64,000 bases of DNA from Hymenobacter sp. BRD67 (GTDB lineage: Bacteria; Bacteroidota; Bacteroidia; Cytophagales; Hymenobacteraceae). The position numbers and the translations under genes were made by a program. Positions 8,376 through 18,839 of this stretch are shown one piece after another. Each line of letters starts with the position of its first letter. Within the stretch, counting starts at the first letter, position 1. The DNA is taken from positions 1,302,001 through 1,366,000 of the forward strand of contig NZ_CP053904.1 of assembly GCF_013256425.1 (NCBI RefSeq), read 5' to 3'. The notes below the pieces were generated by a model. That model was not told the DNA's origin and made no database searches. It was given only the letters and a program-made list of their open reading frames with translations.

Positions 8376-10651
8376 CTAGTGCGCCGGCAGCGGCCCTTTG
8401 TCCGACGACTCGCTGTATTTCTGTGCCAGCTTGGTGGGCACGCCAGCGCTGTTGAGCAAGCCGCTGAGCAAGCCCTGCCGCCAGGCCGTGAACACTGAAA
8501 ACTGCAATTCGCGCCGCGAGGTCAGCTGGCCTACCACGAAGCGCCCGTCGGGGCGCGGGTTCTGGTCGCGGATAACCAGACCGTTGACCACGCCGCTCTT
8601 GACGCGGCCCAGCAGCGTCTTTTTTACTTCACCTTGCTTGTAGCCCAGAAACTCAAATTTTAGGCCGCTGTACGTTGCCCGCATCTGGCCCGTGATGTGC
8701 TGGCGGTCGAGGTGCTCGTCGAAGGTAATGCGCTGCACATCACCGCTTTTGAACTCAATCAGCCGCGTGGGCTTCATAATGGGGTTGAGGATAGCCAGCG
8801 CTGCCGGCCCAAAGCTGCCCCACAGATGCTGGCGGCCCTGCGGGTCGAGCAGCGACGTAGTAAGCTGCACCTGCGCCCGGCAGCGGTTTTCAATGTAGGC
8901 CGTAGCCGAGCCTGTAAGCGGCTGCGCCATGGTCATGTGGCGTGGGTCGTTGCTGACGTTGCGCAGCGTCGCGTTCAGGCGATTTATAGTGCAAGTGCCT
9001 ATCAGCGGCGTACGCGGACTGCGATAAGAAGCCGCGATAGTACCATTGCGCAGGTCCAGCCGTCGCACATCAAGGTGCGCGTGTAGCTTTCGCATCGCCT
9101 CGGGCGTCAGAATAGAAGGTTGCGAGTTTATCGGCCCGCGCCCGTCGCTGCTCAGCTTCAGGTAAGGGCGCTCGGCAACTACCCGCGCCACGCGCAGGTG
9201 GCTGTTGTCGGAGAGCTGGTAAAAATCGACGCCCTGCCCGTTCAGCTCCGCAATGTGGGCTGTGAGCTGCGTAAGCTGGTAGCCGCTGCGTATATTAAGC
9301 TGGGCCGGGGTGAGGGTGGGGCGCACGGCTAAATCGGTCAGCCGCAGGGCCTGGTGCTCGGTATTCAAAAATAGATGCCCGATGCTGGCCGGGTAGAGCG
9401 GGGCCATAAACACGGCTGTTATGCGTCCGGTGCGGCCCGTCCAGCCGCGGGCGTACAGCACACGCCGTGACCCATCCTGCTCGGCAGCCGAATCGACGCG
9501 GATGCTACGGCCCAGGGCGAAAACGTGCCGCACGGCCGGGCCCTCCTTCACGCCGGCCACGGCCAGGTAGCCGTTGGCTATGGCAAGCTGCCGGAGGTCG
9601 GCCTGCCGAAACAGCGGCGCCAGCAGCTTCCAGAGCGGCGGCGGGGCCTGGGCCGGCGGCCGAAACGTCAGGCTGGGATTGCTCAGCCGCGCCGAGTCGG
9701 CCCGGAATCGGCGCAGGTGCTGCCAGTGAGCCGCCTGCAGGCCCAGCACCTGCAAGCGCGGCAGGCTAAAAGCCACCCGCACTGCGCCCGGCTTGCCCTG
9801 GCCGGGCGCGGGCGGCGCAATGCACAGCGAATCAAGTTGAAAGAGGTGCTTATCGCTCGAAAAATGAATCAGCTGCGCGGTAATCCTGTGCCCGCCTAGC
9901 TGGCCGGCCGGCCCGTGCAGCATTGCCTGCCAGGCAGCAGCAAACGCCAGACGCTGCGTATCGGCCGCCCCGGCCGAGGTAAAGAGCAGGTCGCGGGCGC
10001 TGATATCGGCGGTGGCCAGCCGACCAATCGGGGCGGCTGCCGGCCCAAAGCTGCCGCCCACCCGGCGCAGCGCCAGGTAGCCGAGCCGCAGCGGATGCTG
10101 CCGAAACAGCGGTGGGGAAGGATGGGGGCTGGCCGCCGGGCCAGCGCCGCCACCTGCACCCGCAGCGAGTCAAGCGTCAGGCTGTCGATAGGAACGGTTT
10201 GGTGGCGCAGCACCGCCAGCAAGCTCACGCCGCTCAGGTCGAGGCGGGCGAGCTGCAGGCTGAGGCGCGGTAGCGTATCAGCCAGGGTGGAGGTGGCAGG
10301 GCGCAGCGCCACGCCGCGCAGGTGCAGCGTGCGCGCCAGTAGCCGGGTGCGGAGGCCGGCCACGGATAGCGCGTACTGGCCGTGGGTTTGGGTAGCCACC
10401 TGCTTTTCGAGCTTGCGGCGCAGCCAGGGGTCGAGGCCCCACCTGAGCCAAGCCAGGGCGGCCGCTATGAGTAGTGCCAGTGCAAATAAAATCCAGCGGC
10501 CCCAGGGGCGCGCGTGAGTAGCAGCGGGGGAGAGGGAAGAGTCAGGCACGGGACTAAGCTGAGCCTCTGCTAACGCAAAAGCTACCGGTTGGGGTTGCCT
10601 CCGGCTTAACCCTCTTCCCCCGCTGCCCGTACAGGGGCCAGCCGTCCTCAT
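8376..10651 (-). CDS. AsmA/DUF748-like membrane-anchored envelope protein, frame broken
   Basis: Two minus-strand frames join into one protein of about 757 residues. The N-terminal part carries a single membrane segment (WILFALALLIAAALAWL) and the start of a long beta-rich periplasmic region; the second frame continues as VGGSFGPAAAPIGRL to the stop at 8376. The shift maps to a run of five C (minus strand) near 10125; adding one C restores ALARRPAPHPSPPLFRQ. The layout, one N-terminal helix plus a very long region rich in beta-strands, resembles AsmA/DUF748-type lipid-transfer proteins, but I see no diagnostic motif. The start may be a GTG at 10549 (VPDSSLSP) rather than 10651, since the first 34 residues look unlike a leader. 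Confidence 0.6.
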
Positions 10652-10809
10652 TCCTGACTTATGATAACCCTAGTTGCAGAGTGTAGTATAGTGAATGATA
10701 TATATTATTTGGCCCCTGCCGACTCGAACTTCCGCCACGCCCAGTAGCTTTGAGGCCGGTAGCCCCGGCTTTCCCGCGCTTTTTCCTTTTCCGATTCGCT
10801 TTTTGCGCT

Positions 10810-11349
10810 ATGCTTGCTATTACCTCGCTGCTGCCGTCTCCAGCTTCCGACCACATCAATACGCTTATCAAAAGCCTGGAAACGAAGTTTGGCCTGACCG
10901 ATGTGCAGGCCACGCCCGAGCCGCACCTGACGTATCAGATTGTAGAGCCCGCCGACCTCGAAATTCTGAAGGCGGCACTGCAGGAAATTGCGCGCACCAC
11001 CAAGCCCTTTGTGGCTCATACAACCGGGCTGGGGATGTTTCCGGGCGATAACCCCGTGATTCACATTCCGGTACTACGCTCCGACGACCTCAACCTGCTG
11101 CACCACCGCGTGCTGCAGGTGGCCGCGCCGCTGTGCTCGCGCACCGACAAGTTTAGCGCCCCCGACCTGTGGCTGCCCCATGTTTCGCTGGCCCTGCACG
11201 ATACTACGCCCGAGCTGCTGGGCCCCGTATTGCAGTTTCTGAATAACCAGACGTTCAACCTGGAGCTGGAAATCAGCAACCTCGCCATCCTGCGCCCCGA
11301 CGGCGACATGTTTGTGCGCGAAGTGGTGTTTGAGTTTGGGGGAAAATAA
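10810..11349 (+). CDS. 2H phosphoesterase, 2'-5' RNA ligase (LigT)-like
   Basis: A 179-residue cytoplasmic protein. It shows the two H-x-[ST] motifs of the 2H phosphoesterase superfamily: PHLTYQ in the first half and PHVSLAL in the second, about 85 residues apart. Superfamily members hydrolyse or form 2'-5' or cyclic phosphodiester bonds in RNA or nucleotides; the substrate here cannot be told. An upstream in-frame start at 10750 would add a hydrophobic 20-residue leader, but the ATG at 10810 begins directly with the family-like MLAITSLLP, so I prefer it. It converges on lptD. Confidence 0.8.
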   Translation: MLAITSLLPSPASDHINTLIKSLETKFGLTDVQATPEPHLTYQIVEPADLEILKAALQEIARTTKPFVAHTTGLGMFPGDNPVIHIPVLRSDDLNLLHHRVLQVAAPLCSRTDKFSAPDLWLPHVSLALHDTTPELLGPVLQFLNNQTFNLELEISNLAILRPDGDMFVREVVFEFGGK

Positions 11350-11455
11350 TTCGTTAATGGTTAATTCGTTAATGATTAATGGTTAATTTCGTTCAATAGC
11401 TCTGAAAGAAATTAACTATTAACTATTAACCATTAAAAAATTAATAATTAAAAAA
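11350..11455. repeat. AT-rich inverted heptamer array between convergent genes
   Basis: About 100 bp of repeats of the type TTAATGGTTAATT on the left and AACTATTAACTATTAACC on the right, which are reverse complements of each other and can pair (for example TTAATGGTTAATTTC region with GAAATTAAC). They fill the gap between two convergent genes, so a two-way terminator is likely. The 7-bp unit AACTATT is close to AACAATT in the array at 36325. Confidence 0.55.
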
Positions 11456-14400
11456 TTATCTATTTAGAGTCGTCTTGTTGCGGTTCAGCTTCAGGTCTTG
11501 CAGCAGGCTGCTCTTGGCGGCGATGGTGAAGTTGTAGCCCCGATATAGTCCCACTGGTATCCACATGCCCGACACCTGCCAGCAGTGCAGGTCGCGGTAG
11601 AAATTGACAGTAGGATAGGCAAAGGTGTTGTGTACTAAGTCGTAGTTAAGCTGAGTACTCAGGCGTAGGTTGGGTGTGAGCTTAATAGAACCGACGGCCG
11701 AGATGGAATGACCTGACAATAGTGGAATGCTATTATATAGCACTGGCCTGATGGGGGCCGGTGCCGTATTGTAGCTGGCCGTGTACTGCACGCTGGCTTC
11801 CCAGGGAATGTCAAAATCTATATAGTCGGCATAAATGGCCTGGGGCAGCGGCGAGCCCAGCACGGGGTCGTTGCTGGGTGCCACGGCCCGCGGAATATTG
11901 GCCTTGCTTTTGGGGCGGGCAGCGGGGTTAAACTGGTAGCCCAGGCTCAGGTTGGCATTGAGCAGGCGGGCCAGGCGCACCTTGCTTTGCTCAAAGAGGT
12001 AGCGGTTGAGCGTGCGCCCGGTGGAGTCGCGCTGATAGAAGGAAAACGAGCTGCTGGCCACTACGTTAAGCTTCTTGGCAATCTGCACCCGGTAGCCCAG
12101 GTTGAGCGGCGATAGCCGCAGCGAGTCGGCGGCAAAGTTGTAGCTTAGGTTCAGGTCGATGCCGTCGGCCAGGCTTACTTTCCTGTAGGGGTTGGTGCCG
12201 GTCGTGTCGCGGCTGTTGCGCACCTTCATCTCAATCTGGTTCTGCACGCTCAGGCTCACCTGGCTTACGCGGGCGCTGGCGGGCACCCCATACACGCCCT
12301 GGTAGCGCGAAAACTGCCGGGGGTCGAGCAGGCGGCTGGTATAAGCAGAGGAAAGACTTTCGTAAGTGCCCTGACCGCCCACAAAGGCATCGTACTTCGA
12401 GTTCTTGGCCAGGTCGGGCGAGAAGGAGTAGCTGATGCTCGGCGATACTTTGTGGCGAATAGCCTTGATGTAGTGGTCGCCCTTAATCTGCACCAGGCCA
12501 TAGAAGTTGGTAGAAGCCGATACGTTTCCCGAGTAGGAGTAGGCCCGCTCAAAAGCCGGGGATATGGTATCCACTTTAACGGCGCGGATAGTTGGCAGAT
12601 AATTGTATTGCAGCTTCTGCAGGTACCAGGTTTCGCCGTAGTTGATGGAAGGCTGAATCTGGATGTGGCGACTGAGCACGGTGGCTGAGGGCAGGGTAAT
12701 CTGAAACTGGTGCTGCAAGCCATTCTGGGCATTGCGCAGCAGCTGGCCGATGTTTTTAAAGCCCACCGGAATGTTGTAGGCGGTGGTGCTGCCACCCAGC
12801 AGCGGCACATCGGCCGATAGCGTGTGGGCCGGCACCAGGCTGCTGATGCGGTTCTGGGCCACGAGGTTGTAGCTGATGGCAAACTGCTCGTAAAATCGGC
12901 CGCTGGGCTGAAGGCCCAGCCATTGGTACGGATACTGACGGGCCACGCCCACGTTGAGCGAAGGCAGCGTAAAGTCCATCACGCCGGTTTGCACGTTCTG
13001 GCTCTGGGCCAGCTGAATAGAGTAGTTGATGGGCAGCCGCCGCGAGGTTTTGCTGTAGCTGATAGTTGAGTTGAAGGTAGCCGATAGCAGCTGCCGCGGA
13101 TTGAGCGTATTTACCTTGTTGTAGGAGCTGCTGCCCGCCTGCACGCTGGCCGAGAATACGCCCCCGCCCGGCAGTGGGGTAGGCGAGTGGCTCCAGCTTA
13201 TCCAGAAGGTATTAACGGAATTAGAGTAGAGCCCCTCAGAGCCCGTGCCGCCCACCGTAGTAGAGGTGTTGAGAATGGGAGACACCGGCTGCTGCGCATA
13301 GGTAAAGCGGAAGCTGCCCTGGTATTTATAGCGCTTGCGGTAGGTAAGCTCGGTGGCCAGGCCGTAGCCGCCAAAGCGGTCGGCGTTGCCGGCGTAGATG
13401 TCGCCGGTCACGCGCAGGCCAATGTAGTCGTTGGGAGCCCAGTAGTAGCCGCCATTCGTGAGCGAGTAGCCGCGCTGCACGCCCTGCCCGAACGTGGGGA
13501 TGATGAAGCCCGACCCGCGCCCGTTGTGCGGCGTGGGAAAATAGCCAAACGGCAGCCCTATCGGCAGCGGCACGTCGGCAATTACCATGTGAAAAGGCCC
13601 GGTAATCACTTTTTGGCCGGGTATCACCTTCATGCGGCCGGCCTCGATGTAGAAGTGCGGATGAGCCAGGTTGCAGGTGGTATAGCGCCCGTGCAGGCCA
13701 AAAAAGTCGTTGTCGGGCAGCTTTTTCACTACCTCGGCGTGGATATAGCCCTCGCCCTGCTGCGTCACGACCTCGGCAATCTTCCCCTTCCTGGTTTTGA
13801 AGTTGTAGTTGATAGTGCCCGCCGAATAGGTGCCTTCCGCATCTTTAAACAGCGGCTGGTCTTCCATCTTGTTTTTTACCGAGTCGCGGCGGCCTATTGC
13901 CTGCACCGTGCTGGTGCCATAGTTGACGATAATGTAGGCAGCCTTAATGCTCATCTTTCCATAATCGACCGTTGATTTGGTGTAGAGCCGGGCAATCTTG
14001 GTGGCTACGTCGAACTGAATCGAGTCTTTGGCGGCATATTTTACCGTGGTTTCTACTTGGCTGCGGCGGCGCAGCACTACCAGGTTGAGCGAGTCGCGGC
14101 TGCGCCGGGCGCGGCGGCTGGTATCGGCGAGCAGGCCCGTGCTATCGGGCGTCAGGCTCGGGGCCGGCTTGCGCGACACGTCGGGCACGTCGGGGCGGCC
14201 CGTGTTCTGCACACCGGGAGGCGGCGGGCTCTGCGGGGCGTTGCGGTCGAAGTTGAGGTTGCGCACCGGCTGCGTCGGTACCGAGCCAGGCCGGCGCGCA
14301 TTAGGCGTGCGGGTCGAGTCGGTAGTGGTTTGGGCGTGGGCCGTAGAGAGGCCGCCCAGCACCCACAGGCACAAGCTCAAAGCGCCCGGTAGCGCCCAGC

Positions 14401-14458
14401 GGCGCCAAAAAAGGCCCGGAAAAACAGCGTAGGAAAAAGCCAAATTAAATAAAGCCAC
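11456..14458 (-). CDS. lptD: LPS-assembly outer-membrane protein LptD
   Basis: A 1000-residue outer-membrane protein. The signal peptide ends STAHAQ at about residue 43. A Pro/Thr-rich linker is followed by an OstA/LptA-like beta-jellyroll at about residues 145-290 (DSIQFDVATKIARLYTKS, then YSAGTINYNFKTRKGKI). The rest is a barrel with the Bacteroidota LptD stretch GYFPTPHNGRGSGFIIPTFG. LptD places lipopolysaccharide in the outer leaflet. The gene is divergent from the amidase, and a -7 element lies at 14486. The C-terminal residue is Arg, not the usual aromatic. Confidence 0.88.
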   Translation of the reverse strand: MALFNLAFSYAVFPGLFWRRWALPGALSLCLWVLGGLSTAHAQTTTDSTRTPNARRPGSVPTQPVRNLNFDRNAPQSPPPPGVQNTGRPDVPDVSRKPAPSLTPDSTGLLADTSRRARRSRDSLNLVVLRRRSQVETTVKYAAKDSIQFDVATKIARLYTKSTVDYGKMSIKAAYIIVNYGTSTVQAIGRRDSVKNKMEDQPLFKDAEGTYSAGTINYNFKTRKGKIAEVVTQQGEGYIHAEVVKKLPDNDFFGLHGRYTTCNLAHPHFYIEAGRMKVIPGQKVITGPFHMVIADVPLPIGLPFGYFPTPHNGRGSGFIIPTFGQGVQRGYSLTNGGYYWAPNDYIGLRVTGDIYAGNADRFGGYGLATELTYRKRYKYQGSFRFTYAQQPVSPILNTSTTVGGTGSEGLYSNSVNTFWISWSHSPTPLPGGGVFSASVQAGSSSYNKVNTLNPRQLLSATFNSTISYSKTSRRLPINYSIQLAQSQNVQTGVMDFTLPSLNVGVARQYPYQWLGLQPSGRFYEQFAISYNLVAQNRISSLVPAHTLSADVPLLGGSTTAYNIPVGFKNIGQLLRNAQNGLQHQFQITLPSATVLSRHIQIQPSINYGETWYLQKLQYNYLPTIRAVKVDTISPAFERAYSYSGNVSASTNFYGLVQIKGDHYIKAIRHKVSPSISYSFSPDLAKNSKYDAFVGGQGTYESLSSAYTSRLLDPRQFSRYQGVYGVPASARVSQVSLSVQNQIEMKVRNSRDTTGTNPYRKVSLADGIDLNLSYNFAADSLRLSPLNLGYRVQIAKKLNVVASSSFSFYQRDSTGRTLNRYLFEQSKVRLARLLNANLSLGYQFNPAARPKSKANIPRAVAPSNDPVLGSPLPQAIYADYIDFDIPWEASVQYTASYNTAPAPIRPVLYNSIPLLSGHSISAVGSIKLTPNLRLSTQLNYDLVHNTFAYPTVNFYRDLHCWQVSGMWIPVGLYRGYNFTIAAKSSLLQDLKLNRNKTTLNR

Positions 14459-14485
14459 TGAGCGAATTACTTTTGAGGCTTAACA

Positions 14486-14493
14486 CAAAGATA
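14486..14493 (-). promoter_or_regulatory. Candidate -7 element for lptD
   Basis: On the minus strand this reads TATCTTTG, a full match to the Bacteroidota TAnnTTTG element. It lies 28 bp upstream of the lptD ATG. No clear TTG is seen 19-21 bp further upstream, so the call is moderate. Confidence 0.42.
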
Positions 14494-14551
14494 AGAGGCC
14501 GATTACCCTCTAAAGGGTTGCCATCGGCCTGTTTTTTCCCCAACGACCAAC

Positions 14552-15405
14552 GTGCGGATTATTGCTTTGACCTGTATGCTGCTGAGTGCGCAGTGCCCGG
14601 TACTGAACGCCCAGGACTCGCTCGCTACCCGGGCGCCGTTGCGGCCGGCCCGGCCGGCCGGCGACTCGGCGGCCCGCCCCGGTGCTGCCCGTACCGCTAC
14701 CGCCTGCGCACGGTGGTCCTTGATGCCGGCCACGGCGGCAAAGACATCGGCTGCAATGGGGCCGATGCCCACGAGGCTGACGTGGCGCTGGCTATCATCA
14801 AAGACCTGGGCCGCCAGATTTCGGATGGCCAGCCCGATGTGCGGGTTATCTACACCCGCAAAACCGACGTGTTTGTGGAGCTTGACGAGCGGGCGGCTAT
14901 CGCCAATCGTAACCACGCCGACCTCTTCATCTCGGTGCACTGCAATGCCGGGCCCAAAGGCTCGCACGGCACGGAGGTCTGGACAATGGGCCTGCACAAA
15001 ACCGACGCCAATCTAAGTGTAGCCCAGCGCGAAAACTCCGTAATCCTGCAGGAGAAGGACTATAAAAAGCGCTACGACGGCTTCGACCCGCGCTCGCCGC
15101 AGTCGCACATACTTTTTTCCCTTTTTCAAAGCGCATATATTACAAATTCCCTGCGCCTGGCCCAGCGCATCGACCACCAGTTTCGCACCGATGTGGGGCG
15201 CAGCTCGCGGGGCGTAAAGCAGGCCGGCTTCCTGGTGCTGTGGAAGTCAACTATGCCCTCGGTGCTCGTCGAGGCCGGCTTTCTGACCGACCGTAAGGAG
15301 GAAAGCTACCTCAACGACCGGGCCGGCCAGCAGGCTATTGCGGGCGGTATCTACCAGGCATTTCGGGCGTATAAGCGCGACCTGGAGGGTATTCGGGCTG
15401 AGTAA
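14552..15405 (+). CDS. N-acetylmuramoyl-L-alanine amidase, Amidase_3 type, frame broken
   Basis: A periplasmic cell-wall hydrolase of about 284 residues that cleaves the bond between muramic acid and the stem peptide. The catalytic half shows VVLDAGHGGKD (Zn His), HEADVAL (Zn Glu), FISVHCNA (Zn His) and PSVLVEAGFLTD (catalytic Glu). The signal peptide lies in another frame: a GTG at 14552 starts a leader with LLSAQCPVLNAQ. The two frames join if one base is added in the C-rich stretch around 14672-14690. Reading the catalytic frame straight back to 14473 gives a poor leader, so I take 14552 as the start. It is divergent from lptD and 141 bp upstream of mlaD. Confidence 0.85.
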
Positions 15406-15546
15406 GATGCGCCTCCGCTTTCCGACAGGCCTAACATACGGCCGGGGTTTGCCGTTAAGGTCCTTAAATAAGGGCCTGCACGCAACCATTCAGGCCCGGC
15501 AATTCATCTAATCGTCGGCGTACTCTCGCATTAATATTACTTTCCT

Positions 15547-16557
15547 GTGTCTAAAGAAATAAAAGTGGGCCTCCTGGCCGTAGTGGCATTGGTGGCCCTC
15601 GCTGTAGGGTTCAACTTTCTGCGGGGCAGCAACCTGCTCTCCAGCGACCGCACCTACTATGCCATTTACCCCAATGTGGACGGCCTTAACGTAGGAGCAC
15701 CGGTTATCCTCAATGGTATCAAAGTAGGGCAGGTAAAGAACCTGGAGCTTCAGCCCGATAAGAATAATGATATCCGGGCTTCCCTGGAAATGGAAAAGGG
15801 TATTACCCTTGGCGACTCGACTAAAGCCGGCCTCAGCGGCTCGCTACTGGGCTCCAAAACGATTACGTTGCTGCTTGGCAAGAACAGCAAGCAGTTTCAT
15901 GGTGGAGAGACCCTGCAAACGACCACGGCTATCGGTATTGCCGACGCGTTTCAGGCCAAGGCCCTGCCCGTGCTCGATACGGTGGGGGCCACGCTGGCCC
16001 ACATCAACGGCTTTCTCAACAAGGATGCCCAGACCAACATTCAGGGCACGCTGCTCAGCGCCCGCGCCAGCACTGAGGCGCTGCAAAAGCTTATTACCTC
16101 CAACCAGGCCAATATCAACGAGATTACCCGCAACCTGGCTCACATGAGCGCAGCCCTCAACAAAAGCACGGCCAAGCTCGACCGCATCGCCAACAACTTC
16201 ACCCAGCTGTCGGACTCCATCAAAACCGCGCCGGTTGGCCCCACACTGCGCAACCTGAACAAAACCCTGGCCGAAGCTCAAACCTCGCTGAAGGGCGTGA
16301 GTACCGCCCTGACTGACCAGAAAGGCTCGCTCGGCAAGCTCATCAACGACACGACGCTCTATAATAACCTGAATGCCACGGCAGCCAGCTCCAACGCGCT
16401 GATTACTGACATGAAGGCCAATCCCAAGCGCTACGTCCACTTCTCGGTATTTGGCGGCGGCAAGGATAAGACCAAGCAGGAAACCACCAAGACTCCCGAT
16501 GGCACCGTGACCACCCAGACCAAGCAGGTGAGCACGACGCCGGCCGTAGTAAAATAG
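15547..16557 (+). CDS. mlaD: MCE-domain lipid-transport protein MlaD
   Basis: A 336-residue protein with one membrane segment at residues 8-25 (LLAVVALVALAVGFNFL). A single MCE domain spans about residues 36-115 (TYYAIYPNVDGLNVGAPVILNG, shortened here to its core VDGLNVGAPV), followed by a long helical region to about 290. MlaD forms a hexameric ring facing the periplasm and carries phospholipids between membranes with an ABC transporter (MlaFE). Those partner genes are not in the window. The start is GTG at 15547. A strong terminator follows at 16586. Confidence 0.88.
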   Translation: MSKEIKVGLLAVVALVALAVGFNFLRGSNLLSSDRTYYAIYPNVDGLNVGAPVILNGIKVGQVKNLELQPDKNNDIRASLEMEKGITLGDSTKAGLSGSLLGSKTITLLLGKNSKQFHGGETLQTTTAIGIADAFQAKALPVLDTVGATLAHINGFLNKDAQTNIQGTLLSARASTEALQKLITSNQANINEITRNLAHMSAALNKSTAKLDRIANNFTQLSDSIKTAPVGPTLRNLNKTLAEAQTSLKGVSTALTDQKGSLGKLINDTTLYNNLNATAASSNALITDMKANPKRYVHFSVFGGGKDKTKQETTKTPDGTVTTQTKQVSTTPAVVK

Positions 16558-16585
16558 CCGGGCACCGATTTACCTTTTACCTTTG

Positions 16586-16612
16586 AAACCCGCCCCGCAA
16601 AGGCGGGTTTTT
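16586..16612 (+). terminator. Rho-independent terminator after mlaD
   Basis: AAACCCGCC (16586-16594) pairs with GGCGGGTTT (16602-16610) around a CCGCAAA loop, followed by T residues. A TACCTTTG just before it (16578-16585) matches a promoter -7 element but has no -33 partner. Confidence 0.8.
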
Positions 16613-16681
16613 AAGTTCTGCGCCACGACTGATTCTTAGCCTCCCTACACTTTCTACCCCATCCCACCCAGTTTTACTTTT

Positions 16682-18308
16682 ATGAACGTCGAGTTCAACC
16701 GCAACGAAGACCAGCTCAAGCAACTCTCTTTCCAGCTCAGCCAGAAGCTGACCCGCGTGGCCCTCGGCGGGGCGAGAAGCGCATTGCCGCCCACAAAGCC
16801 AAGGGCAAGCTCACAGCCCGCGAACGTATAGCGTATTTACTAGATAATGGCGCGGCCCAAGTCGAAATCGGTGCTTTCGCCGGCGAGGGCATGTACAAGG
16901 AGGAAGGTGGCTGCCCCGGCGGCGGCGTGGTCGTGGTCATCGGCTACGTGCAGGGCCGGCAGTGCGTGGTAGTGGCCAACGACGCCACGGTGAAGGCCGG
17001 CGCGTGGTTTCCCATCACCGCCAAGAAAAACCTGCGTGCCCAGGAAATCAGCATCGAGAATAAACTGCCGATTATCTACCTCGTCGATTCGGCGGGCGTG
17101 TACCTGCCCATGCAGGACGAGATTTTTCCGGACAAGGAGCACTTCGGCCGCATCTTTCGCAACAACGCGGTGATGTCCTCAATGGGCATCGTGCAGATTT
17201 CGGCCATTATGGGGCCATGCGTGGCAGGCGGGGCCTACCTGCCCATTATGAGCGACGAGGCCATGATAGTAAACGGCACGGGCTCGGTATTCCTGGCCGG
17301 CTCATACCTGGTGAAATCAGCCATCGGCGAAACTATCGACAACGAGGCCCTGGGCGGCGCGGCCATGCACTCCGAGGTGTCGGGCGTAACGGACTACAAG
17401 TTCGACACTGATGAGGAGGCGCTCGACCATATCCGCAACATTTTCGACAAGATGGGGGCGCAGCCCAGCGCCGGCTTTAGCCGGGCTACGCCCACCGCGC
17501 CCCGGCTGGCCGAGCAGGAAATCTACGGCCTGCTGCCCAGCGACCGCGCCAAGCCCTACGATATGATGGAAATCATCAATCGGCTGGTCGATAACTCGGA
17601 GTTTGAGCCCTATAAGGACCTGTACGGCCAGACGCTGCTCTGCGGCCTCGCCCGCATCGACGGCTGGGCCGTGGGCATCGTGGCCAACCAACGCAAGATT
17701 GTAAAAAGCAAGAAAACCGGCATGCAGATGGGCGGCGTCATCTACTCCGACTCGGCCGACAAGGCGGCCCGCTTCATCATGAACTGTAACCAGAAGCGCA
17801 TCCCGCTGGTATTTCTACACGACGTGTCGGGCTTTATGGTGGGCTCGGCCAGCGAGCAGGGCGGTATTATCAAGGACGGCGCCAAGATGGTAAATGCCAT
17901 GGCCAACTCGGTGGTGCCCAAGTTCACGGTCGTGGTTGGTAATAGCTACGGCGCCGGCAACTACGCCATGTGCGGCAAGGCCTACGACCCGCGCCTCATC
18001 GTGGCCTGGCCCACTGCCCAGCTCGCCGTAATGAGCGGCGCAGCCGCGGCTAATACCCTGCTGCAAATCCAGGTAGCGTCGTTGAAAGCCAAAGGGGAAG
18101 TCATCACCCCGAAGCCGAAAAGGAACTGCTCGACCGCATCAAAGCCCGCTACGAAGAACAATTATCGCCTTACTACGCGGCGGCCCGGCTGTGGGTCGAT
18201 GCGGTAATTGACCCGCTCGAAACGCGCAAGGTTATTTCGGAGGGAATTTCGGCTGCTAACCATGCGCCGATTGAGAAGGCGTATAACGTGGGGGTTATTC
18301 AGGTGTGA
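16682..18308 (+). CDS. Acyl-CoA carboxylase beta subunit (methylcrotonoyl-CoA carboxylase type), two frame breaks
   Basis: Joining three frames gives a carboxyltransferase of about 542 residues, the normal length. Motifs include ARERIAYLLD near the N-terminus, DSAGVYLPMQDEIFPDKEHF, GGAYLPIMSDEAMIV, and GNSYGAGNYAMCGKAYDPR in the second crotonase-like half. The pattern fits the methylcrotonoyl/geranoyl-CoA branch more than propionyl-CoA. The enzyme transfers CO2 from biotin to an acyl-CoA; the biotin-carboxylase subunit is not in the window. One G is missing near 16770 and one C near 18110. The restored C-terminus is IEKAYNVGVIQV. A near copy of this tail occurs again at 19003. Confidence 0.9.
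18270..18308 (+). repeat. Direct repeat copy 1: carboxylase 3' tail
   Basis: The last 39 bp of the carboxylase gene. It matches 19003-19041 at 35 of 39 positions, including 23 identical bases at the left end. It encodes IEKAYNVGVIQV and the stop. Confidence 0.85.
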
Positions 18309-18311
18309 GAA

Positions 18312-18839
18312 ATGGAACCTACTGTTTATTTAGCTGCACGCGCCAAAAAAAAAGAGTGGGCTAAAAATCTGGATACAGCTTGTTTAGTAATAAACTGTGC
18401 TTCTGCGTTCACAATCTTCGGTGCACGAATCGTTAAGAACTTTACAATATTCAAATTATCTTTGATTACCCTTGGAGCTTTTACAAGTATACAGATTGTT
18501 CTGGGCCTGCTATCTTCTAAAAAATGGGCAGGTATTTACTACCCAAAGATTGCGGAGGTTATTGCTTTGAATGAACAGTTATTACTGATTGGGCCACAAG
18601 AAATATTTTTAAATAAACTCAAAAGTATTGTGGTTAATACAGATGGATATAGCGGTCAAGTAGTACCTGGTAGGCGTGCGGCCCTCTCAGGTAATGGTAA
18701 AATAACAGTTGTATTCAAAGACACAGGAGAAGAGGCAGCCTATCTAATAACTGTCAAATCGGATGATGAGTTAAAGAAATTACGCCAGCTATCAGAAGCT
18801 TGGCGTAATCAGGGATTAACCGCTTTTATCATTAATTAG
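18312..18839 (+). CDS. Unrecognised small membrane protein (accessory)
   Basis: A 175-residue protein of no family I recognise, starting 3 bp after the carboxylase stop. It has a basic N-terminus (AKKKEWAK), two hydrophobic segments near residues 22-40 (CLVINCASAFTIFGARIV) and 48-68 (LSLITLGAFTSIQIVLGLL), then a soluble domain of about 100 residues ending with a helix (DDELKKLRQLSEAW). The DNA is clearly more AT-rich than the flanking genes, with AT-ending codons, a sign of transfer. Both flanks carry the carboxylase-tail repeat, so this gene sits in what looks like an inserted cassette. It could be an effector or immunity-like membrane protein; that is speculation. Confidence 0.7.
   Translation: MEPTVYLAARAKKKEWAKNLDTACLVINCASAFTIFGARIVKNFTIFKLSLITLGAFTSIQIVLGLLSSKKWAGIYYPKIAEVIALNEQLLLIGPQEIFLNKLKSIVVNTDGYSGQVVPGRRAALSGNGKITVVFKDTGEEAAYLITVKSDDELKKLRQLSEAWRNQGLTAFIIN

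Noticed and set aside
16682..18308. Programmed ribosomal frameshifting in the split genes
   Set aside because: Breaks occur in unrelated genes at different sites without a shared slippery heptamer or following stem, and always in one direction. A technical cause fits better.
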